From assembly GCA_022376925.1 (NCBI GenBank), contig JAIOJX010000005.1, forward strand, positions 160,967,501-161,031,500: a stretch of DNA of 64,000 bases, read 5' to 3'. This document shows, piece after piece, positions 12,436-24,120 of the stretch; position 1 is the first letter of the stretch; every line of letters begins with the position of its first letter. The translations under genes were made by a program, and so were the position numbers. This DNA is from Tragulus kanchil (Eukaryota > Chordata > Mammalia > Artiodactyla > Tragulidae). The notes under the pieces are model-generated. The model was not told where the DNA came from and did no database searches. It saw nothing but the letters and a program-made list of their open reading frames with translations.

Positions 12436-12771
12436 GGGCTTCCCCTGGTGGTCCAGTGGATAAGGACGCCGCCTTGCAGTGCAAGGGGCACCAGTTCAAT
12501 CCCGGGCCTGGGAAGATCCCACGTGCCGTGGAGCGGCTGGACTGATGTGTCCAATCACCGAGCCTGAGCTCTGGAGTGCATGCGCCCAGAGCTGGCGCTC
12601 TGTGACAACAGATGCCACTGCGATGGGAGGCCCGCAGGAGCCAAAGAACAAAGACGGATGAAAATAGAGTAATGAAAGACCAAAAGAAGTGGCCCGCCCG
12701 TTCCCCTCCCTCCCCAACCTGACCCCCGCCCAAAATAAAAATAAATAAAATTAAAAAAAAAAAGGTACATA
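12436..12771 (+). mobile_element. CHR-type SINE with target-site duplication
   Basis: Starts 'gggcttcccctggtggtcc', has a B-box-like 'gttcaatccc' at 12494-12503 and the 3' part 'gccactgcgatgggaggcc' with 'gacggatgaaaata', then a pyrimidine-rich stretch (reading 'ccctccctccccaacc') and an A-rich tail to about 12771. An imperfect direct repeat flanks it: 'ttaaaagcagtaaa' (12422-12435) and 'ctaaaagcaataaa' (12772-12785), 12 of 14 matching. The low decay suggests a fairly young insertion. Confidence 0.88.
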
Positions 12772-12894
12772 CTAAAAGCAATAAAAATTAAACAAATCCT
12801 AATGCATGGGTTCTTTTTGCATACATTTATGCTAAAAGCAATAAAAATTAAACAAATCCTAATGCATGGGTTCTTTTTGCATACATTTATGCTA
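12772..12894. repeat. Perfect 60-bp tandem duplication (2 copies)
   Basis: Unit 12772-12831 is repeated without any difference at 12832-12891, and three more bases ('cta') continue the match. The unit begins exactly at the 3' target-site duplication of the preceding SINE. It is far shorter than the ~1.1-kb series. It may be a genuine replication slip or a short-overlap contig join. Confidence 0.95.
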
Positions 12895-13111
12895 ACTTTC
12901 CTCTTTTGAGTGTGATTATAAATTCATGGTCTTCCACAAAGTCAGTATGTTTAAGGTAGGCTTCATTATTAGTTCTGTTTAATGCTCAGCTTGGTGGTTG
13001 TGATTTTTTCAAAGTGGCTCATTTGTCCTTTCAACTGCAATCTTACCATCATTTTTTTAAAAAGTAGTTGCCTGCAGATTCTGAGAATGATTTTAGTAGG
13101 AATTATCCATT

Positions 13112-13447
13112 TAAAAAATTTTTTGGCTATTCTGGGTTTTCACTGCGGCTGCAGGCTCTTCACTAGTTGCAGGGAGTGGGGGCTCCTCTCTAGTGGAGGT
13201 GAGCAGGCTTCTTGTTGCAGTGACTTCTTTTGTTGCGGAACTCAGTCTCTAGGGCACATGGGCTTCAGTAGTTGCGGCACATGGGCTCAACAGTTGTGGC
13301 TCCAAGGCTCTAGAGCACAGGCTCCATAGCTGTGGCTCACGGGCTGAGTTGCTCCGCAGCATGTGGGATCTGCCTGGATTAGGGATCGAATCAGTGTCTC
13401 CTGCATTGGCAGGCGAGTTCTTTACTGCTGAGCTACCAGGAAGCCCC
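13112..13447 (-). mobile_element. CHR-type SINE, longer subtype, reversed
   Basis: The plus strand reads the reverse complement: 'ttttttggctattctggg' at the left (3' tail side), repeated 'agttgcggcacatgggctc' style modules, then 'gcatgtgggatctgcctgg', 'gatcgaatcagtgtctcc' and the terminal 'taccaggaagcccc'. The internal arrays of 'gttgcgg/gttgtgg' are typical of the artiodactyl/cetacean CHR-2-like subtype and differ from the 12436 subtype. No target duplication was found. Confidence 0.85.
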
Positions 13448-13799
13448 TTACTATCAATTTTTGAAAACAACCTTATTTGTCATCATTACCAATATCTTTT
13501 CTATTCATTAATACCTTTCCCACCCTAAAACTTGAGAACCAAGAGTCCTGATGTTGTTTGGTGGAAATTAGTATTGAAAACCTGATCTGGAAGTAAATAG
13601 GAGCTATGGCAGGCCTTGCAACTACCTAGCTTGTATCCATTACTTTTAGGCAACAGTAAGCTCAACCAGACATATTCACCCTCACAGATAGATTTGCGAC
13701 TGAGGATGGCCCAGCCTGGCCTTGTCTGGGCCACCATCAACTCCTGCCTGACTTTTGAAGTAAAATTCTGTTTATTCCTGGTTCTCCTACTCATTTTTT

Positions 13800-14425
13800 C
13801 TCCTTCTGAGTAATTCTCTCACAATGAAAGCCAGGTCATACGGTTTTTCTTTCAAAAATCTCAGTGGCCTCCATTCTATAAAATCAGACCCACATCTACA
13901 CAGTAGGCTCCAAAGCTCTGTGTCCGCAGAGACTCACTACCTGTCTGACCTTCTGCCCCATCATTTGCCTTCTTGCTGACTTGCTTCCACAACAACTGGT
14001 TTCTTTGCTTCTGATCCTTGGCAGCCCAGCAGGTTGCTACCACAGGACTTCTACATTTATCATTCCTCTGAAGAGACTTGTTGAGATGTTCTTTTCCCCA
14101 TGACTCCCAGCTGAATATTCTCTTCTTTTTTCTGTTTTATTTTTTTCTCTTTTACTTTTTTTTTTTTTTTTTTTGAATGTCCTCTCTAAAGAGATTCTCC
14201 CATGCTTCCTCTTATCCTTTCCCTCTAGCCTGCTCTGTGCATTCTTACAAAACACACTGCCATTTGCTTACTAATGCTTTCCCCAGATAGATGCAGAGCC
14301 TCATGATGATAAAGACATGTCTGATTTGTTCCCTGCCCTATCCCCAACCCTAAAGACACCCAATGTGTAGTAAGCCTTCCAAAAATATTTGTTGAATGAG
14401 TGAATAATTAAATGAATGAATAAAG
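13800..14425 (+). mobile_element. L2 LINE 3'-end remnant
   Basis: The order of diagnostic blocks is that of the L2 3' region: 'ctcagtggcctccattcta', 'ctgcatgcccc-like' pyrimidine-rich middle, 'tctagcctgctctgtgca', a 'gcagagcctcatgatgat' block, 'cctgccctatccccaaccc' and the tail 'tatttgttgaatgagtga'. A poly-T run at 14156-14174 interrupts it. It is very old and non-coding. Confidence 0.6.
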
Positions 14426-14549
14426 CTAAGACATTCTACAGTTTTGCATTGGAAGTGTGCATTGAATATTCAATAGCCCTCAGAGTAATCCTCTCACCAT
14501 GTTCTGGGTTTTTGTCTGCCAAGACACTGCCATGGCTTCCATGCCTACA

Positions 14550-16683
14550 AAGCAAGAGCAACATCCATACAGAGTCCTCCAAAGTCCTGCATAGTCTGAA
14601 CAGTGAAAGCATTCTCAAGCATTAAAAAAAAAACCCAACTGATGGCCATCCCTAATTTCCTACACTTCACTGTTCTTCAGCAAAGCAGCAGTGTGTGGGG
14701 AAACCTTTCCATGTTCCGTGGGTTCTCATGATTCTCCTACACTACAGTGAGGAGGGTACTAGCTGACTTCCTCCGGACCTCACATCTCATGCTCATGGCA
14801 CCCTGGATCTTGTCCTGCATCTTGGGTAGGACTGTCCCCTGTCTGCTGGTCCTGTAAGCGCTGATGCCTCAGCAGAGAAACATGCATGTGGAGAATGACC
14901 CACAGGCAATGGTCATCCATCTGTTTCACTGCCTTGGTGGTCTTCTTCTAAAAGGGAGTACAGGCATCAGCAGTGGGTACAAATGAGAAGGAGTTCAGCT
15001 TGGTTTCTTTCTTTTCTTTATCCAACAGCTGATTAGATGGGGCTTCTTAGTATCATAGAGGGCTTCCCTACAAAGACTCCTAATGGAATAGGACATTTTA
15101 AGTGACAGTGAGTTCCCTGTCTTATTAGCAAATATTCAGATGCAATCTGAAGGGTGGATTACAGAGGCTGCTGGAAGAAGGTGCACCAAGATGCTCCCTC
15201 AGCTTTTCTTCCTAGACGTTTTAAGATCCCTTCCTTTTGTGGTAGTGTTGTCCCTCAAGAATCCCAGAAAACCCAGAGACCCACATGGTCACCACAGGCA
15301 CCCTCTTAAATGAGAGAGGGTCTCATGCCTTCCGTGAATTCATCCCTTGACAGTGATGGAGCAACACAGAGGGAAAGTAGAGAAAGGTACCTCTTGATCA
15401 CATTTCATCAGCATCACAAGGTGCATTAGAGGTTAGAATGCTCTCCAAACCCATAAAGTGAGTTTGATGTTTTCATCATTTCTGAAGAAAGCCTCCTTCT
15501 CTATCACTTATTCTAGAGGATTGATTTTAAAAGTTATTTTTGGTATTTGTTGACATACATGTCTTCTAGATGTTGCGTAAAGGTCCCCAACCAGTTTAAA
15601 TGACATGGAAGACTGACATTTAAAAGCAAGAGCAACATCCATACAGAGTCCTCCAAAGTCCTGCATAGTCTGAACAGTGAAAGCATTCTCAAGCATTAAA
15701 AACCCAACTGATGGCCATCCCTAATTTCCTACACTTCACTGTTCTTCAGCAAAGCAGCAGTGTGTGGGGAAACCTTTCCATGTTCCGTGGGTTCTCATGA
15801 TTCTCCTACACTACAGTGAGGAGGGTACTAGCTGACTTCCTCCGGACCTCACATCTCATGCTCATGGCACCCTGGATCTTGTCCTGCATCTTGGGTAGGA
15901 CTGTCCCCTGTCTGCTGGTCCTGTAAGCGCTGATGCCTCAGCAGAGAAACATGCATGTGGAGAATGACCCACAGGCAATGGTCATCCATCTGTTTCACTG
16001 CCTTGGTGGTCTTCTTCTAAAAGGGAGTACAGGCATCAGCAGTGGGTACAAATGAGAAGGAGTTCAGCTTGGTTTCTTTCTTTTCTTTATCCAACAGCTG
16101 ATTAGATGGGGCTTCTTAGTATCATAGAGGGCTTCCCTACAAAGACTCCTAATGGAATAGGACATTTTAAGTGACAGTGAGTTCCCTGTCTTATTAGCAA
16201 ATATTCAGATGCAATCTGAAGGGTGGATTACAGAGGCTGCTGGAAGAAGGTGCACCAAGATGCTCCCTCAGCTTTTCTTCCTAGACGTTTTAAGATCCCT
16301 TCCTTTTGTGGTAGTGTTGTCCCTCAAGAATCCCAGAAAACCCAGAGACCCACATGGTCACCACAGGCACCCTCTTAAATGAGAGAGGGTCTCATGCCTT
16401 CCGTGAATTCATCCCTTGACAGTGATGGAGCAACACAGAGGGAAAGTAGAGAAAGGTACCTCTTGATCACATTTCATCAGCATCACAAGGTGCATTAGAG
16501 GTTAGAATGCTCTCCAAACCCATAAAGTGAGTTTGATGTTTTCATCATTTCTGAAGAAAGCCTCCTTCTCTATCACTTATTCTAGAGGATTGATTTTAAA
16601 AGTTATTTTTGGTATTTGTTGACATACATGTCTTCTAGATGTTGCGTAAAGGTCCCCAACCAGTTTAAATGACATGGAAGACT
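14550..16683. repeat. Direct tandem duplication 4 of 18 (copies 14550-15614 and 15624-16683)
   Basis: The offset is 1074, then 1069 after an A-run shortens from 10 to 5 at about 14623/15697. The nine bases between the copies (15615-15623, 'gacatttaa') match neither flank. Copy A ends at 'catggaagact'. Copy B continues into 'cagagtcattc'. Confidence 0.95.
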
Positions 16684-17683
16684 CAGAGTCATTCAACTTT
16701 GAAAACAGACTAAATTGGTGGTAAGTCTACCCTGTGTGTTGAACAGAGTTTTATTTGCTGAAGGCAGCAAAACAGTTTTAGTCCTCAACTCTCTACTGGC
16801 CAAAAATATTATTTACATTCAAAGAAAAATAATCAAATGCTTTTTTTTGGTGCTTACACTGTTTTTCCTTCTGTTTAGACTGAAGTCAGTTCATTCCTGT
16901 TTTCAGCTAACCTCAACATCCCCAACCTTCTGGTCTCATCTTTAAGTAAATCAATGGGTCAAGTGGCATTTTTAATTCTTTAAAAATTGTTCAATAAGCA
17001 AATGCACATTTCAACACCCAACATTCAGTTTATTCTGAGATGTTCTCTGTTCCTCCCTTCATATTACATGGCTTTAAAGAAATCATCACCACCATCACCG
17101 CCCCTTTTTAAACCTGACATTCATTCCACTTGGATGAGATGGAGATCCTGAGTTGAAAAACAGTGTCTCTTTCAGCTTGTCCAAATTCCTACAGAAATGA
17201 ACCAAGTGGAACCTGGGAGTTCTTGGCTGGACGGAATTTGTTGACGGAGATTAGGACCTAATGTTCTTCCTTCAGTTTTCAAACTGAGATCAAAAAATCA
17301 GTCTGATTCCGGAAACTACTTTGTAGGAAAGATAGAAGGAACAATTTCTTTGTTACAGGGTCTGAGATGTCATACTTTAAATACGCCCAAGGGTATGTGC
17401 TTACAAGGAGTTTTGTTTTAGCATGTTTCTAGAGCCATGCTTAGTTCAACTGCATAAGCCTATTGGTGCTTGCTTTCCTTCCTGTGCTTAAGACCTGATT
17501 TTGGAGATAGGGATAAAGGAGTTGGGAGAAGTAGATTCTCCAGAGGGAAAGAGAAGAAAAATTCAGTTGAATATATATATTTAACTTTCTCTGCAATTAT
17601 TCATTTTGTGGCAGATTACATTTACAAAGTAAGGTACAATAATACCATCCAACCCAGATGATCTTCTATAGTGTATCTTTGCT
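16684..17683. other. Unassigned stretch
   Basis: Average-composition DNA with no supported gene or named repeat. The open frames at 16715-16945 and 17470-17661 lack a recognisable family. Confidence 0.4.
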
Positions 17684-19950
17684 GTCCTCAAAAGATCAGG
17701 GTTCCTGTCTCCTCCTCTTGAATCTAGTGAGTCTGTGAAAAAACAACAACAAAAATTCACAATGTCATTTCTTCCTACTCCACTGGAAAGTGCTGTTGGA
17801 GTCTGAACATCCTGAGGCCTCCATCTTATAAGGAAGCTCAGGGACATGCAGAGACCACATGCTGGGTCAAGAGCTCATCAGGTGATCCCAGTCTCCCACC
17901 ATCAAGTCACCTCGATCTGAACTCGGCTTCCCAGAAAAGACTGTAGACCTTGTGGAAATGAGACAAGCCATCCTCTGCATTGTGACTGAATTCCAGACCT
18001 CCAGTGGCCATGAGCATAAGACCATTCATTGTTTTATCCTCCTATGTTTGTAGTGGTTTGTCACCCAGTAAGGATGGCTGGAACATATGTCACGTAAGCA
18101 GCCTGCCTAGAACACTACCTTGTTCTTTGACCCATGCTGGATATGTGGCCATGGAGACTGTGACCCTATTCCCGCCCATCCGGCAGGGACCAGGCACATG
18201 GACAGCTGTTGTTAGCTTACCTCAGGGAAGGATGGCCCTAGAGGCAGTACCCAGTGCTGAGAGAGCACAAAGCTCGCCATGGGGGGGACTGAGGAGTGGA
18301 TTAGGAGTGCATTCATCTGACAGGGAGGATCCCAGAAGACGTCTGGAGGAGATGACATTAAGTTGACTTTGAGTAGGATCTGATCAGTGAAAGAAAGTAA
18401 GGCACAGCCTATTTATTTACAGGCACTAAATCATGGAAGACTTAGGACGGAGAGGGACTTGACATTCTTCTCAGCTCAAGCTCAGCACAGGACAGGAGGA
18501 CTGTTCTGTGCTGATCACAGGCTAGATCACAGGAGGCCAGGGCAGCAGACTAAGGAGGTGAGAGTAGGCAGTGGAGCACTGGAGAGGCTGAGGGGGAGGA
18601 ATAGGAGTCCATGGCCCAGACAGTGGAGCCCCTGCCCCAGCCTCTTTATGGCCATGACATGCTGGGATTCTCTGCCAGGCTCTTCAAAAGAATCCAGCCG
18701 CCTGGACTGACCTCCTGACTCCAGCCACTCTGGCTCTGGGGTCCCACGGGGGTGCAGCCATTTCCTCCCCACAGCCCTGCATGGACACATCCCCCTCTCC
18801 CATGGGCAGCTCCACGTCCTCAAAAGATCAGGGTTCCTGTCTCCTCCTCTTGAATCTAGTGAGTCTGTGAAAAACAACAACAAAAATTCACAATGTCATT
18901 TCTTCCTACTCCACTGGAAAGTGCTGTTGGAGTCTGAACATCCTGAGGCCTCCATCTTATAAGGAAGCTCAGGGACATGCAGAGACCACATGCTGGGTCA
19001 AGAGCTCATCAGGTGATCCCAGTCTCCCACCATCAAGTCACCTCGATCTGAACTCGGCTTCCCAGAAAAGACTGTAGACCTTGTGGAAATGAGACAAGCC
19101 ATCCTCTGCATTGTGACTGAATTCCAGACCTCCAGTGGCCATGAGCATAAGACCATTCATTGTTTTATCCTCCTATGTTTGTAGTGGTTTGTCACCCAGT
19201 AAGGATGGCTGGAACATATGTCACGTAAGCAGCCTGCCTAGAACACTACCTTGTTCTTTGACCCATGCTGGATATGTGGCCATGGAGACTGTGACCCTAT
19301 TCCCGCCCATCCGGCAGGGACCAGGCACATGGACAGCTGTTGTTAGCTTACCTCAGGGAAGGATGGCCCTAGAGGCAGTACCCAGTGCTGAGAGAGCACA
19401 AAGCTCGCCATGGGGGGGACTGAGGAGTGGATTAGGAGTGCATTCATCTGACAGGGAGGATCCCAGAAGACGTCTGGAGGAGATGACATTAAGTTGACTT
19501 TGAGTAGGATCTGATCAGTGAAAGAAAGTAAGGCACAGCCTATTTATTTACAGGCACTAAATCATGGAAGACTTAGGACGGAGAGGGACTTGACATTCTT
19601 CTCAGCTCAAGCTCAGCACAGGACAGGAGGACTGTTCTGTGCTGATCACAGGCTAGATCACAGGAGGCCAGGGCAGCAGACTAAGGAGGTGAGAGTAGGC
19701 AGTGGAGCACTGGAGAGGCTGAGGGGGAGGAATAGGAGTCCATGGCCCAGACAGTGGAGCCCCTGCCCCAGCCTCTTTATGGCCATGACATGCTGGGATT
19801 CTCTGCCAGGCTCTTCAAAAGAATCCAGCCGCCTGGACTGACCTCCTGACTCCAGCCACTCTGGCTCTGGGGTCCCACGGGGGTGCAGCCATTTCCTCCC
19901 CACAGCCCTGCATGGACACATCCCCCTCTCCCATGGGCAGCTCCACGTCC
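17684..19950. repeat. Direct tandem duplication 5 of 18 (copies 17684-18819 and 18816-19950)
   Basis: The offset is 1131-1132. The join shares four bases: 'gtcc' at 18816-18819 is both the end of copy A and the start of copy B. The only difference noticed is one A in an A-run ('gtgaaaaaacaac' versus 'gtgaaaaacaac'). The open frames of 120 and 107 codons inside it occur twice for this reason only. Confidence 0.96.
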
Positions 19951-21204
19951 AGTTCGTGTTACTTGTTGAAGTGGCAGAGGCTGGTGTCTGGTACTCAACA
20001 ATAACCCCCAGGTTATTCTCGCCCCCAGGAGCCTGCCTGAGGCACCGCTGCCTCTCACGTCCTTGTGGTGAGGGAGAGTGGAGAGCAGCCCCCGCCAGCC
20101 TCAGCAAAGGCCCCAGCACAGGGTCGTGGGGCCTCCCTGCCTTTCAACAGAAGCCGAGACTTCCTGCAGGGACCACGGCTGTGCTGAAATGGATCTGTTT
20201 TGAGACCTCTTTGCTTTGAACTCCAGAGCAGCTCCAGGAGTTGAAAGGACCATTTACCTGAGTGACTGATACTTGCGTTGTGAGACATTCAGCATAATGG
20301 TTGATTTACATTAATGGAGGGATTGTAAGTAAGTCCACATTTATGAGCAACCCCTCTGTGCAGGGCCCTGGGCTGAGGTTCTCTCAGCTGCAAATACTGG
20401 GCGGCAAGCCCTGAACCTCAATAACCTTCACTCTTTTTGACTTAGATTCCTTCACTCTAAAGAGGCCTGCGTGGTCTGAGACAGATCATGTAAAGCCTTT
20501 GGTATAAACCTGGCACTGGACAGAGACTGGGCTGGCGTTTGCGGACGGCCACCTCCTCAGTGGAAAAGCAGCCCTTGTCTTTGGCTTAGACTCTCAGCCT
20601 ATGGTCTGCTCTGTGGCTCCAGCGGTGAAGGAGACCAAACCCCTCACCGTTGTCACACTTCCAGGTTGAGACTGGGTCTGCTCACCTGGAGCCTTTGCCT
20701 CGGTGGCCACGGGAGGGAGGACGGTGGCTGCAGAGGGCTGGGAGGAGGGGATGGAACGCTGCTGAGTGGGTGATGGATTCAGGTTGGGAGGCCGGAGCAG
20801 GTCTGCAGAGAGATGGCGGGAAGGCCGGGAGAGCTGCGGTCATGTGAATGCTCTCAGAGCGGCTGAACTGTGCACTACAAAGAGTGAGAGGGCCAGTTTC
20901 ACCTTGTCCGTTTCACCACAAACCACAGACACACCCCCTAAGAGATGAGACCCAGACCCCTTACCTTGGCATGTGTGACCTTGACCGAAGGGGGTATGGT
21001 CGGGCTGCTGCCACCCCTTCCAGCCTCATCTGTCTGTCTGTCTGTCAGTTCCACTGGTCTCCCCATTGTACTTTGGCAATTTACTCTCTCGGGCTTACAC
21101 GAGCACACCACCACCAGCACCAGCAGCACCACCACGTTACCTTCTTTTCTTTGTCCCACTGTTGTTCTGCTTGGGATTTTCTCTTAAATCAGAAGCATGA
21201 ATTA
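19951..21204. other. GC-richer unique DNA, no supported gene
   Basis: Higher GC than the surroundings, without repeats I can name apart from a short (CAC/CAG)-rich run at about 21105-21137. Open frames up to 119 codons on both strands are typical of GC-rich non-coding sequence, and none shows a recognisable domain. Regulatory or UTR sequence cannot be excluded. Confidence 0.4.
21105..21137. repeat. Imperfect CAC/CAG trinucleotide run
   Basis: 'caccaccaccagcacc' followed by 'agcagcaccaccac': about 11 trinucleotides with mixed CAC and CAG. Confidence 0.8.
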
Positions 21205-21400
21205 TGAAGCCAGCCCTGTCCAGGTTGGAGTTCCAGCTCTCCCATAGTGACTTGTGTGACATTGATCAAGTTCCTTAACCTCTCTGTGTCTCAGTTTCCT
21301 CAATAACAACAAAAAAGAGGATCATAATAACACCTACATCCCAGATTGTACAGTGTCAGACCCATAGAAAATGCTGTGTAGACCTTGGCTGTTTTAATTC
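21205..21400 (+). mobile_element. MIR SINE
   Basis: Forward MIR landmarks: 'gttggagttccagctctcc', 'tgacttgtgtgacattgat', 'caagttccttaacctctct', 'gtgtctcagtttcctcaat', then 'aggatcataataacaccta'. Near-complete core, old. Confidence 0.85.
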
Positions 21401-21764
21401 TGATCGGTTCCTGGCATTGCCTGAAGAGCTGGCAGAGAGAGTTTTGTATTACTCTTCTGTAGCTGATCATGCCAAGAGGTCATGTGATTTGCCAGCTTGG
21501 AAACAAAGTCAGGTTATTGTTGCATCAGGGCGGGTCATTGGATTTTCTGCAGATAGACACGGCCAGACTGGCTGTACAGAGGGGTCTGGGGTTTGCTTTC
21601 CTGTCCCGCACACGATAGCATTCTCATGCCCAGGGAGTGTCTGGCAATCTAGGTTTAGAGAGTGAGCCAGTGTTTGGGGACAGCCGACTTCACCTTCTCC
21701 CTCCCTGTGCTGGCCGCCCTGAGCAGTGCTGGGGGACGTGGGGCCGCTTAGAGCCAGAAGATAA

Positions 21765-21960
21765 ACATATTAACTGAACTTTCCATCTGTCATTTCAGAG
21801 AGTCATTTACTGCCTAGCTGTGGTTGGAAAAATTAAGTCCTTGTAATTTAGAGTCAACATTTCTCGTGGAATCATGTTAGACCAGTTGGCGGAGTTCTGC
21901 AGCCTCTCAGCAGAGCTGCCTACAATCAAAACAACTTTGCAGTGATGCCCTGTCAGCTAC
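21765..21960. promoter_or_regulatory. Possible conserved non-coding element
   Basis: Non-repetitive stretch with clean sequence and homeodomain-, GATA- and CRE-like cores ('agataaacatattaac', 'gggaaaaattaa-like', 'ttgtaatttagag'). Suggested only by texture. No comparison is possible here. Confidence 0.15.
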
Positions 21961-22149
21961 CCTATCCTGGTCCTCCTAACTGTCCTGCCTCGAGCACCGG
22001 TTGCTGCAGGCCTCAGGGCAGGCCTGGGTACACGGGGCCGTGGGCTGCAGAGGATGAACTGCAGGAATCAGCTGCTGGGAAAGTTGCATGGTGAAGCTTC
22101 AGCCCTGTCAGGCCTTCCCCTTCTCTGCCTATGATGAATGAATCTTCCC

Positions 22150-22540
22150 CTGTGTATTGGTAACCTCAGGCTACCATAGCAAAATATAATGGACTCGGAG
22201 TTTAAACAATAGACAGTCATTTTCTCCCAGCTCTGGAGGCTAGAAGTTCAAGATCAAGATGCTGGCAGGGTTGTTTTCTCCTGAGGCCTCTCTCCTTGGC
22301 TTGTAGATGGTGATCTTCTCTCTGTGTCTTTGCAATGTTTTCTGTCTGTGTGTATCTGGGTTCTCATCTCCTCTTCATATAAGGATGTCAGTCATACTGG
22401 ATTAAGACTCAGCCTAATCATGACCTCATTTTAACTATCTCCTTAAAGGTCCGAATCTCCAAAGACAGTTATATTCTGAAGTGTTGGGAGTTAGAGCTTC
22501 AACACGTGGAATTTTCAGGGACACAATTTCCTATAAACCC
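22150..22540 (-). mobile_element. MLT1-type LTR (ERVL-MaLR)
   Basis: The reverse complement follows the MLT1 pattern closely: 'gtgtattggtaacctcagg', 'ccagctctggaggctagaa', 'aagatcaagatgctggcag', 'tctctccttggcttgtaga', 'atataaggatgtcagtcat', 'taatcatgacctcatttt' and 'gttatattctgaagtgttg'. Near full-length solitary LTR. No internal retroviral region adjoins it. Confidence 0.85.
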
Positions 22541-22559
22541 TGGAGGAACCGGATGTGTT

Positions 22560-22681
22560 GATTCCATTCTGCAGAAAAGGAAACTGAGGCTCTTGACAGG
22601 CACGTGGTTCTCCCCCAGCTCCGACAGCCAGCAAGGGCAGATGACAGACCCAGGCGTGGGATTTCAGATCCTTTTGTTTTT
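22560..22681 (-). mobile_element. MIR SINE fragment
   Basis: 'tctgcagaaaaggaaactga' with 'ggctcttgac', 'ccgacagccagcaaggg' and 'gacccaggcgtgggatttc' match the reversed MIR core. About 120 bp survives, directly beside the MLT1 LTR on the left. Confidence 0.55.
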
Positions 22682-22706
22682 AACAGAACAGAACAGAACA
22701 GAACAC
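22682..22706. repeat. (GAACA)n pentanucleotide run
   Basis: Four to five perfect units of 'gaaca', starting after 'taaca' at 22681. Confidence 0.9.
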
Positions 22707-23984
22707 CACGGGTATGTCCAACCTATGACCTCAAGCAAGCACCTGCCGGGCACGGCACAGGCTCCTCAAACCCTCTGTCAGCTGAAGAAATAAACAAACG
22801 TAAAAGCTGAGAGTTATTTTTTATTCAGTGGACTTTCTGAATATTTAAACCTTGAAGACAGCCTAGAAGGTAGCTCTGAAGGATTTCGTAGAAGATGTAA
22901 GTGAGGAATCAGAATATATAGGAGTTTTTGTAACAAACATCAAAAGACAACTGCTAACGATGACTGTCTGAAAATCACACATCTCAAGCAGACATCTCAA
23001 GTTACCAAATTTAGCACTTTTCTAGCTTTTCTATATATAGGAAGATGCAAGAGTCTGGGCTCATTGAAATCATTCCTTTAAGATGTCTTAGCTGTCTAGG
23101 ATTAATGTCTTGCTTTTCTCCATCTTGAATCCTTCAGTGTGCACAGTTGGGGGCCACAATGTCCTTTGTTACCTTGATATGGCAGGTGACATTCTACGTG
23201 GACAACCCTGAATGCTGTCATGCAGAATGACAGAGAGATTAGCTTCAACTGAAGGCAGAAGGGTACAACAGACAGTGAAATGAGGCCTCTGGGCAGCAAA
23301 CTCTCCATTTCTGGGGAGGGTGGAGCTGACGCCCCTGCTTGGGTTGGGTGTTGTCTTCAGTGATGGAATTTTCCAATGCACAGTCTTCTCTTTCTAGATT
23401 ACAGATTTCTCCAACTGGGAGTGGAGGGATCCTCCCTGTAGATTTTCCTGTTCAACCTGGCTTCAGCAAGTAAGCATCTGAGGCTGCAAAGTACTGGATG
23501 CTAGACTATTCAGTTAAAAAAAAAAAAAGGTTGTCTTATAAAAAAAAAATGCCCGCAAATCAGGGGAGCTCAACCCTGGACCTCAGGCATCAGAATGGAC
23601 ATATTAGGACCAACCCAACTACCTCAGTTTGAGATGGGGAAACTGAGGCACTGAATACAGCCTTGACTTTTTGGACCTGACCTGCAGCTCCGGCTCAGGG
23701 TTTGGCACAAGCCTGTGACCTGTTGGCCATGGGGCCATCTTTGACTTCCTTAAATCGGTCTGGCAAAGGCTATCACTATGCAGGTGAGGTGGTGGGTGGA
23801 GAGGAGAGAGCATCCTCCTGGGCCCATGTGGACTCTGCCTTACCTTCCCCTGAGCAAAACTGGGTGGCCGCTGACCCAGATCTGTGGCAGAATGCCCGGA
23901 GCAAAAGATGTGAGGAGCGCGCCCGCGTGTCAAGCACACAGAGGACTAGAAATCCACTTCTAAGGAGCCTCACTCCATTCTGCA
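22707..23984. other. Unassigned stretch, possibly an old LTR at 22800-23170
   Basis: The segment starting 'agctgagagttattttttat' and running through 'catctcaagcagacatctc' and 'tgaaatcattcctttaag' has the look of a decayed LTR, but I cannot name a family. A-runs occur at 23517 and 23542. The open frame of 140 codons at 23702-24124 overlaps a MIR at its 3' end and shows no domain. Confidence 0.3.
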
Positions 23985-24120
23985 TCCACCCTTATCTGCA
24001 GAGAGAGAGATTGAAGCTCAGAGAGGTTCAGTGTCTGCCCCAGTGTTTGCCCCCGACCCACAGCCAACAAAAAGACAGGACTGGAAGCCAAGGTCCCTGG
24101 CTTTCATCTCAGTATAGTCC
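23985..24120 (-). mobile_element. MIR SINE fragment
   Basis: 'cttatctgcagagagagag', 'attgaagctcagagaggtt', 'cacagccaacaaaaagaca' and 'ggactggaagccaaggtcc' follow the reversed MIR. The right copy of duplication 6 begins inside this element, so its 3' part recurs at 25133-25226. Confidence 0.65.

Noticed and set aside
12494..12503. tRNA gene suggested by the Pol III B box
   Set aside because: The B box is part of a tRNA-derived SINE and no cloverleaf can be folded from the surrounding sequence. The same holds for the other SINE copies.
22682..22706. Regulatory array of GAACA half-sites (steroid-receptor-like)
   Set aside because: The spacing of five bases is that of a simple microsatellite, with no inverted half-sites of the GAACA-nnn-TGTTC form seen.
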